Shown: piece by piece, positions 58,349 to 64,000 of the stretch | How positions within the stretch are numbered: position 1 is the first letter of the stretch | Layout of the letters: each line of letters starts with the position of its first letter | NCBI RefSeq assembly: GCF_001306135.1 | Contig: NZ_LGKP01000011.1 | Coordinates: forward strand, 62,001-126,000 | Origin: Herpetosiphon geysericola | GTDB taxonomy: Bacteria; Chloroflexota; Chloroflexia; Chloroflexales; Herpetosiphonaceae | Length of the DNA: 64,000 nucleotides | Direction: 5' to 3' | Notes under the pieces: model-generated | Seen by the model: only the letters and a program-made list of their open reading frames with translations | What the model was told of the DNA's origin: nothing | Database searches by the model: none | Translations under genes and position numbers: made by a program

Positions 58349-60265
58349 ATGACAACCAGTGTTAGCAACCGCCACTTGCATGCTGAAGCGCAAGCTGAGC
58401 TTGACGAGCTTGCAGCCTTGCCTTGGATGCTGCGATTAACCGCGATCTGTTTGTTGGCGACGGGCTTGGGCTGGGTTGCTGGCAGCTTCGCTGCTGTACC
58501 AACCTGGGTGCCTTGGTTGCTGTATGTGCTCGCGTTTGCCAGTGGCGGCTGGTTTCCGCTGGGCAATGCGTGGGAAAGCCTGCGCCAACGCGAATTCGAT
58601 GTTAATTTCTTGATGATTGTGGCGGCAATCGGCGCCGCAGCAGTTGGTCAGCCACGGGAAGGCGCAATTTTGATGTTTTTGTTTGCGCTTTCGAATACGC
58701 TTGAAACCTATGCCATGGGCCGGACCCATCGCGCGGTCAATGCGCTGCTGGAGATGGCTCCCGACCAAGCGACCAGAATTGCTGCTGATGGTAGCCAAAG
58801 CGTGGTTGCCGTAGCCGATTTGGCGCTTGGCGATCGGGTGCTCGTGCGGCCTGGCGAGCGCATTCCCGTCGATGGAATTGTGCGGATTGGTGCTTCTTCG
58901 ATCAACGAGGCTGCGATTACTGGCGAATCGGTGCCAGTCGATAAAGCTGCTGGCAGCAAGGTGTTTGCTGGCACGCTCAATACAACTGGTGCATTAACGA
59001 TTGAGGTAACGGTTGCAGTGGGCGATACAACCTTGGCGCGGATTATCGAAACTGTGGCTGAAGCTCGCAGCCAAAAAGCCAAAGCTCAAGATTTTACCGA
59101 TCGGGTGATTGGCCAATATTATGCCTATGCTGTGGTTGCAATGACCCTGCTGGCGATTGCAATTCCCTTGCTATTTCTCGATTGGAGCGTTAAAACCACG
59201 CTCTACCGTGCAATGGCTTTGATGGTCGTGGCCTCGCCGTGTGCCTTGGTGATTTCGATTCCAGCGGCGATGCTTTCGGCGATGGCCAACGCCGCTCGCC
59301 ATGGCATGTTGTTCAAAGGTGGGCGCTATCTCGAAGCTGCCGCCAAGATCAAAGTGGTGGCGTTGGATAAAACTGGTACGCTAACGACTGGCCAATTGAG
59401 CGTGACCCAAACCCTTGATCTTGGCCAACAGCCAACTCAACACTGGCTCAAAGCAGCAGCAGCGGTCGAAGCCTTCTCGGAACATCCTTTGGCCAAGGCG
59501 ATTGTGACCTATGCTGAACAACAAAACATCAGCGTACCAACGGCGGTTGATTTCCAATCGATCACAGGCATGGGCGCGCAAGCAGATGTGCATGGCGAGT
59601 TAATTCAAGTTGGCCGCCCACGCTTGTGGGGTGAGTTAGTGCAAGCTCAAGCAGCCAAGCTTGAAGCAGAAGGCGCAACTGTAATTGGGGTTGGCACAAT
59701 CGAGCAAGCATGGGGTCTGATTGCCTTGGCTGATACCGTGCGACCTGAATCCAAGCAAGCGATTGCTGCTTTGCACGCTGCTGGAGTTGAACGGGTGGTG
59801 CTGTTGACTGGCGATAATCGGGCGGTTGCCCAGCATGTGGCTAGCCAACTTGGCATCGACGATGTGCGGGCAGAATTGTTGCCTGGCGATAAAGCCAGCA
59901 TGATTGAAGAATTGCAACAAACCTATGGCCCAGTTGCCATGGTTGGCGATGGGGTGAATGATGCGCCTGCCTTGGCCAAAGCCCAACTTGGCGTAGCCAT
60001 GGGCGTTGCTGGCACCGATGTCGCCTTGCAAAGTGCTGATGTGTTGTTGCTGAGCGACGATTTATTGAAACTTGCTGAAGCATTGCGGCTTGGTCGGCGC
60101 GCCCAACGGATTGTTTGGCAGAATATTGCTTTTGCTGGCAGTGTGATTGTGGTGCTGCTCATTGCGGCGCTTTTTGGCAATATTGCCTTGCCTTTGGGCG
60201 TTGTTGGCCACGAAGGCAGCACCTTGTTGGTGGTTGCCAATGGCTTGCGCTTGTTGCGCCGCTAA
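58349..60265 (+). CDS. P1B-4-type heavy-metal-transporting ATPase
   Basis: 638 residues. TGES (191-194), phosphorylation site DKTGT (340-344), HP motif SEHPLAKAI and GDGVNDAPALAKAQLGVAMG. The membrane metal site is SPC (296-298) rather than CPC. The last helix region has GHEGSTLLVVANGLRLLR, matching the HEGGxT signature of the P1B-4 group. That group exports Co2+, Zn2+ or Fe2+ (CoaT, PfeT, FrvA, CtpD). There is no N-terminal CxxC metal-binding domain. Two operators of the PerR-like regulator precede it. In Bacillus and Listeria PerR controls the Fe2+ exporters PfeT and FrvA, so Fe2+ efflux is a good guess. Confidence 0.9.
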   Translation: MTTSVSNRHLHAEAQAELDELAALPWMLRLTAICLLATGLGWVAGSFAAVPTWVPWLLYVLAFASGGWFPLGNAWESLRQREFDVNFLMIVAAIGAAAVGQPREGAILMFLFALSNTLETYAMGRTHRAVNALLEMAPDQATRIAADGSQSVVAVADLALGDRVLVRPGERIPVDGIVRIGASSINEAAITGESVPVDKAAGSKVFAGTLNTTGALTIEVTVAVGDTTLARIIETVAEARSQKAKAQDFTDRVIGQYYAYAVVAMTLLAIAIPLLFLDWSVKTTLYRAMALMVVASPCALVISIPAAMLSAMANAARHGMLFKGGRYLEAAAKIKVVALDKTGTLTTGQLSVTQTLDLGQQPTQHWLKAAAAVEAFSEHPLAKAIVTYAEQQNISVPTAVDFQSITGMGAQADVHGELIQVGRPRLWGELVQAQAAKLEAEGATVIGVGTIEQAWGLIALADTVRPESKQAIAALHAAGVERVVLLTGDNRAVAQHVASQLGIDDVRAELLPGDKASMIEELQQTYGPVAMVGDGVNDAPALAKAQLGVAMGVAGTDVALQSADVLLLSDDLLKLAEALRLGRRAQRIVWQNIAFAGSVIVVLLIAALFGNIALPLGVVGHEGSTLLVVANGLRLLRR

Positions 60266-60528
60266 CCAAACAGCATAAAACCGAAAACAAAAACCATTGC
60301 TAGCAACATAAGCCATGCTACTGGGTCCTTGCTCAACTGACGATTCAGATTGGGCAAGGGCTTTTTGTAGGTATACTCGTGATCACACTCAAGGCATTGC
60401 ACGAAAAAGCGAAACATGTGAATCCCTGAGTTAAGCAGGGGTGTCATATGCTGTTTTTTGCTGCCACCCTCAGGGCAGGCAAAACTGGTATGGGTTTCAC
60501 TAGCGTTCGGCACATAATAATCGGCCAT
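60262..60528 (-). CDS. Small membrane protein with Cys-pair motif
   Basis: 88 residues from the ATG at 60528, which follows GAGGAG; the longer frame is not supported. The N-terminal half has CPEGG and CLECDHEYTY, a possible degenerate zinc ribbon. One C-terminal helix (AWLMLLAMVFVFGFMLFG). Its stop codon overlaps the stop region of the metal ATPase gene, so the two genes are convergent. Function unknown. Confidence 0.72.
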   Translation of the reverse strand: MADYYVPNASETHTSFACPEGGSKKQHMTPLLNSGIHMFRFFVQCLECDHEYTYKKPLPNLNRQLSKDPVAWLMLLAMVFVFGFMLFG

Positions 60529-60654
60529 ACAGCAGCTCCTCGTTTGGTTGGGCAATGAAGCGATGATGGAGATTAGAATTGCATCATAGCATGGCCCAAC
60601 TTGCTTGAGAAGATTTATTTTTTTTGCAACCGATTGGCCCAGATTTTGAGGATT

Positions 60655-60780
60655 GGGTTGCTTTTTGCCACGAATTGCACGAATGTTGATGCTGCGAGCC
60701 ACAAATTCCACAGATTGTTGCGATTATGCTCTCTGCTCTCTGTTCTGGCTTTCCTTTCATCCTTCATTCTTTAAACAAAT
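60655..60780. repeat. Composite low-complexity intergenic repeat (inverted orientation)
   Basis: Reverse complement of the pattern seen at 6830-7270 and 18180-18650. The plus strand reads TTGCCACGAATTGCACGAAT, then AAATTCCACAGATTGTTG, then CTCTCTGCTCTCTGTTC and CATCCTTCATTC. The 60529-60892 stretch holds no gene; its right end, from 60780, is the AT-rich leader region of the subtilase. Confidence 0.7.
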
Positions 60781-60892
60781 TCCCCCTAGTAATTTTGGTA
60801 AAAATTTTTTATACTTGGAGTATTGATTTTCCTCGATGGTGTGATTCATCATTCTCTCAGGGCACACCCCCAATTACCACCCGGAGGTCGGC

Positions 60893-63304
60893 ATGCGATT
60901 AGTTCATGGTCTTTTACTGCTGAGCTTGGTTTTTCTAAGCTTCGGAAGTGCCGCTAGCAAGCCCCCCAGCGCCACAATTCCACCAAAGTTGTATCTTCAA
61001 CGGGGCACGATCGATCTCGCGGTGGCTACCCAAACCAATCAGGCTGATCCATGGTTACAGCCTATTGACGAGTATGCGGTTATTCAATTTAGCGGGCCGA
61101 TTTTGCTCAAGCAGCGTCAAGCACTGGCAGCAACGGGCCTAGAGATTGTTGAATATCTGCCCGATTATGCCTATTTGGTACGCGGCTCAGCAGCACAGCA
61201 AGCAGCGGCCCGCACTATCGATGGCTTTTATGCGCGTGGCGATTGGACGTTAGCTGATAAGGTTCAGCCTGGCCTGTTGAAATTGCTGCAAAGCGGTCGC
61301 TATCAAGGCTTGCCGTTGCGCACCATTGGTTGGGATAACCAATTGACAAGTGCTGAACAAGCAGTCAACGCGCAAGGCCTCAAGCTCGATGCCATTCGCA
61401 CGAGCAATCAAATGCTGCAACTGGCCCGAATTAACGAGGTACGCTGGATTGAAGTAGTCAGCACGCCCAAATTGATCGATCAGTATGCGCGCCAAGTACA
61501 AAAAGTCGAGCAAGTTTGGACTGATCGCCAGTTGTATGGCCAAAACCAAATTGTGGCCTATACCGACACAGGTTTGGATACTGGCTCGTTCTCCACCCTC
61601 AGCAGCGATTTTGCTAACCGCATTCATGCCACCCAGGTGCTTTCTACTGGCAGTAACTGGGATGATAACCATGGCCATGGCACTCACGTTGCTGGCTCAA
61701 TTGCTGGGAATGGAGCGCTTTCTGGCTCCAACCCAGCCAACCATAGCTATACCAACTCGATGGCTGGGATTGCGCCGGAAGCCAAGTTGGTGGTTCAAGC
61801 GTTTGAAGCTGATGCAAATGGTAATATTATTGGCTTGCCAACCGATTTTTACCCAATGTATCAACAAGCCTACAATGCAGGCGCCCGGATTCATAGCAAC
61901 AGCTGGGGCGATCTAACGGGGCCGATCACCGATACTGAAGCCTCGTATGGTGGTTATCCATACAGCGCTCAGCGCACCGACCAATTTTTGTGGGAACACC
62001 CCGATTACACCATGCTCTTTGGGGCTGGCAATAGCGGGGCCGATGGCGAAGTTGGTGAGATGGGTTTTTGTACTGGAGGCAATGGCGTGGTCGATCCCGA
62101 TTCGCTGTTGACCCCAGCCACTGCCAAGAATGTGATTACGGTTGGAGCTAGTGAAAGCCCACGCCCAACTGGTGGGTTTACCAGTTTGCCTTGGCTTTTG
62201 CTGAGCTTTTGTTTTGCAACCGAGCCAATTCTTTCGGATACCCTTTCCGACGATGCCAACGGGATGGCGGCGTTTTCATCGCGCGGGCCAACTGACGATG
62301 GCCGGATCAAGCCTGATTTAGTCGCACCTGGGACGAATATCGTTTCTACCCGATCATATGGTAGTGGCGCGACGACTTTATGGGGTGTGCACGAAACCAA
62401 TGGCAACTATGTCTACTCTGGTGGTACTTCGATGGCAACGCCCTTGGTTGCTGGCACGGTTGCGTTGATTCGCGAATGGCTGGCAACCGAAGGGTTGAGC
62501 ACTCCCAGCGCAGCAGTGATTAAATCCATTGCTCTGAATACGACCGTGGATATTGCCCCAGGCCAATATGGCACTGGCGTAACCCAAGAAATTCCCTACA
62601 ATCGCCCAAATAGTGTGGCTGGTTGGGGGCGCAGCAATTTGAGCTTTATCACCAATGCAGCGCCCTATGATCTTTGGGTCGATGATCATGCCGCAGGCTT
62701 GAGCACTGGCCAAACAGTGAACTACAACCACACCATGAGCCAACCATTAACCGTCTTGACCAATAGCCAACCATTGCGGGTAATGCTCAACTGGACTGAT
62801 CCACCAGCATCGTTGGCTGCTGCCCAACAATTGGTCAATGATCTTGATTTGGTGGTGATTGGGCCTGATGGCACGCGCTACTATGGCAACAATCAGAGCA
62901 CTGGCGATCGGACTAATAATCTCGAAGGCGTGATTATTAATACGCCGCAACTTGGCGCTTATCGAATTGAGGTTATTGCCCATAATGTGCCGATTGCCAG
63001 TCAAGCCTATGGTTTAGCTGTTGCTGGGCCATTCCGCGAAGGCGACGGCGGCGGTACGCCAACCCCAACAACTGGCCCAACCACCACGCCAACGACTGGG
63101 CCGACCAACACAGCAACCGCAACCAATCCACCAACGATCACGGTGAGCAACACGCCAACCGCGACAACCGCACCAAGCAATACGCCGACAGCGACAACCG
63201 CACCAAGCAACACGCCGACGGCGACAACCGCGCCAACCAACACCGCAACCAGCACAGTTGTGGTAAGCCAGCACGCGGTTTGGATTCCGTGGGCTAGTAA
63301 ATAA
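60893..63304 (+). CDS. Secreted subtilisin-like serine protease
   Basis: 803 residues with a signal peptide (LLLLSLVFLSFGSAAS). A propeptide-like region to about 200 precedes the S8 domain. Catalytic Asp in VAYTDTGLDTG, His in DNHGHGTHVAGSIAG and Ser in SGGTSMATPLVAGTVALI, with oxyanion Asn in FGAGNSGADG. After it come a beta-rich domain (LRVMLNWTDPPAS, NDLDLVVIGPDG), a Thr/Pro stalk with TATTAPSNTP repeats and a C-terminal VWIPWASK. Likely a cell-surface or secreted protease for degrading prey or protein polymers. The ATG follows GGAGG. Own terminator downstream. Confidence 0.94.
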   Translation: MRLVHGLLLLSLVFLSFGSAASKPPSATIPPKLYLQRGTIDLAVATQTNQADPWLQPIDEYAVIQFSGPILLKQRQALAATGLEIVEYLPDYAYLVRGSAAQQAAARTIDGFYARGDWTLADKVQPGLLKLLQSGRYQGLPLRTIGWDNQLTSAEQAVNAQGLKLDAIRTSNQMLQLARINEVRWIEVVSTPKLIDQYARQVQKVEQVWTDRQLYGQNQIVAYTDTGLDTGSFSTLSSDFANRIHATQVLSTGSNWDDNHGHGTHVAGSIAGNGALSGSNPANHSYTNSMAGIAPEAKLVVQAFEADANGNIIGLPTDFYPMYQQAYNAGARIHSNSWGDLTGPITDTEASYGGYPYSAQRTDQFLWEHPDYTMLFGAGNSGADGEVGEMGFCTGGNGVVDPDSLLTPATAKNVITVGASESPRPTGGFTSLPWLLLSFCFATEPILSDTLSDDANGMAAFSSRGPTDDGRIKPDLVAPGTNIVSTRSYGSGATTLWGVHETNGNYVYSGGTSMATPLVAGTVALIREWLATEGLSTPSAAVIKSIALNTTVDIAPGQYGTGVTQEIPYNRPNSVAGWGRSNLSFITNAAPYDLWVDDHAAGLSTGQTVNYNHTMSQPLTVLTNSQPLRVMLNWTDPPASLAAAQQLVNDLDLVVIGPDGTRYYGNNQSTGDRTNNLEGVIINTPQLGAYRIEVIAHNVPIASQAYGLAVAGPFREGDGGGTPTPTTGPTTTPTTGPTNTATATNPPTITVSNTPTATTAPSNTPTATTAPSNTPTATTAPTNTATSTVVVSQHAVWIPWASK

Positions 63305-63317
63305 CTTCCATTCATCC

Positions 63318-63354
63318 AAAACCGCGATCAAACGTTTGATCGCGGTTTTGTTTT
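63318..63354 (+). terminator. Terminator of the subtilase gene
   Basis: AAACCGCGATCAAAC directly followed by its reverse complement, then TTTTGTTTT. A 15-bp perfect palindrome arm. Confidence 0.9.
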
Positions 63355-63369
63355 GCCCAAAAATCACCC

Positions 63370-63420
63370 TTGACAGCCCAATCAGCATTCTTTATACTCT
63401 TGATTGAACGTTCAATCAAG
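63370..63420 (+). promoter_or_regulatory. Consensus promoter with adjacent TetR-type operator
   Basis: TTGACA at 63370-63375, 17-nt spacer, TATACT at 63393-63398. At once follows a perfect 22-bp palindrome of CTTGATTGAAC and its complement (63399-63420), covering the expected transcription start. It fits autorepression by the TetR gene downstream. Confidence 0.82.
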
Positions 63421-63435
63421 TTTTTGGAGTAGCAT

Positions 63436-64000
63436 ATGACTGATGACCAAGGCGAGCGCCGCGCGGCGATTTTGGAGGCAGCGCGGGCTGAATTTGCTGA
63501 AAAAGGCTTTCGAGGCGCTACGATCAAATCGATTGCGACGCGGGCCAACATTCAGTCGCCAGCCTTGATTTATTGGTATTTTCCGAATAAAGAAGCCTTG
63601 CTTGAGGCAGTGATGCAAGGCCAAATGCCGTTTTTGCAAACCACCCAAGCGCTTGATGCCTTGCTTGAACGTGAGCCAAGCCAATTGCTGCCACTTCTGG
63701 CCAAAGGCTATTTGCAAGCAGGCGATAATCAGCGCACCGTGCAGATAATGCGGGTTATCTTGGGCGAAATGCTGCTTGGGCGCAACCCAACCGATGTGCT
63801 CAACCAGCAGTTTGTGCCACAGGTCAAGCAATTTTTGGAGCGCTATTTTCACCATCAAATTCAGCTTGGCCGCATGCGCGCGCACGATACCCGCGCCAGT
63901 AGTCGGGCTTTTATGGGGATGTTAATGCCACAAATGCTGAGCAAGGTTATTTTTCCTAGCCTCCAAGCAGACGGCTTAACCGACGACGAACATATTGCAA
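63436..64000 (+). CDS. TetR-family transcriptional regulator (right edge, incomplete)
   Basis: 188 codons visible, running off the window. N-terminal HTH: RRAAILEAARAEFAEKGFRG and SIATRANIQSPALIYWYFPN, typical of TetR, including the YWYFPNKEALL segment. The C-terminal ligand domain is partly seen. The ATG at 63436 follows GGAG. A 22-bp palindrome and consensus promoter lie just upstream. Any regulated transporter would be beyond the edge. Confidence 0.93.
   Translation, partial: MTDDQGERRAAILEAARAEFAEKGFRGATIKSIATRANIQSPALIYWYFPNKEALLEAVMQGQMPFLQTTQALDALLEREPSQLLPLLAKGYLQAGDNQRTVQIMRVILGEMLLGRNPTDVLNQQFVPQVKQFLERYFHHQIQLGRMRAHDTRASSRAFMGMLMPQMLSKVIFPSLQADGLTDDEHIA

Noticed and set aside
63130-63240. 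30-bp tandem repeats at the end of the subtilase gene as an intergenic repeat
   Set aside because: They encode the Thr/Pro stalk (TATTAPSNTP) in frame.
1-64000. tRNA or rRNA genes, insertion sequences, phage attachment sites
   Set aside because: No tRNA cloverleaf with a TTCGAAT-type arm and CCA end, no rRNA core sequence and no transposase or integrase was recognised by eye. A tRNAscan and profile search would settle it.

Overview
The window looks like a chromosomal segment of a filamentous Chloroflexota bacterium, most like Herpetosiphon. This is inferred from gene content and style: many secreted proteins with Thr/Pro-rich stalks, membrane Ser/Thr kinases, thrombospondin type 3-like repeats, CcrM with a tilS-hpt-ftsH block, and balanced base composition. 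No rRNA, tRNA, CRISPR array, transposase or phage gene was recognised. It is mostly ordinary chromosome with several accessory islands.

Layout. 1-5090: a zinc-ribbon membrane protein (cut by the left edge), plsX, a DUF2330 protein, and a coupled pair of acetyltransferases of the AAC(6') and Eis types. 5173-12317: a secreted metalloprotease with a ricin-type lectin domain, a secreted M23/LamG protein, gpmI, and a small membrane-anchored protein. 12470-18070: a BMP-type nucleoside ABC importer. 18668-28523: a flavin oxidoreductase, a beta-propeller protein, an ECF sigma factor with a 58-residue membrane protein, a metal ABC importer, CcrM (GANTC) methyltransferase, queG and a lipoprotein. 28791-30254: a GT-C-like membrane protein.

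30885-43429 is the most striking region. Ten genes on one strand encode an FHA membrane protein, a vWA protein, a kinase with an SH3-like ectodomain, a PP2C phosphatase, four tandem Calx-beta/PPC-like secreted paralogues and two more kinases. The phosphatase and one kinase carry almost the same thrombospondin type 3-like ectodomain. That kinase also has repeated Thr-Gln-x-Tyr-Ala-Pro motifs that could be FHA docking sites. I propose this as a candidate undescribed transmembrane phospho-signalling system.

43760-55530 is housekeeping: yebC, ftsH, hpt, tilS, two signal peptidases, a PIG-L-type deacetylase, and zwf-opcA-pgl. 55623-60528 holds a soluble hybrid histidine kinase, a PerR/Fur-like regulator with three matching operators, a P1B-4-type metal ATPase and a small zinc-ribbon-like membrane protein. 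60893-64000 holds a secreted subtilase and a TetR regulator that runs off the right edge behind a consensus promoter and a 22-bp palindrome.

Several gene-free stretches (6830-7270, 18180-18650, parts of 48830-49100, 60655-60780) share one vocabulary of short degenerate words, in the same order in the three fullest copies. This points to a dispersed composite intergenic repeat.
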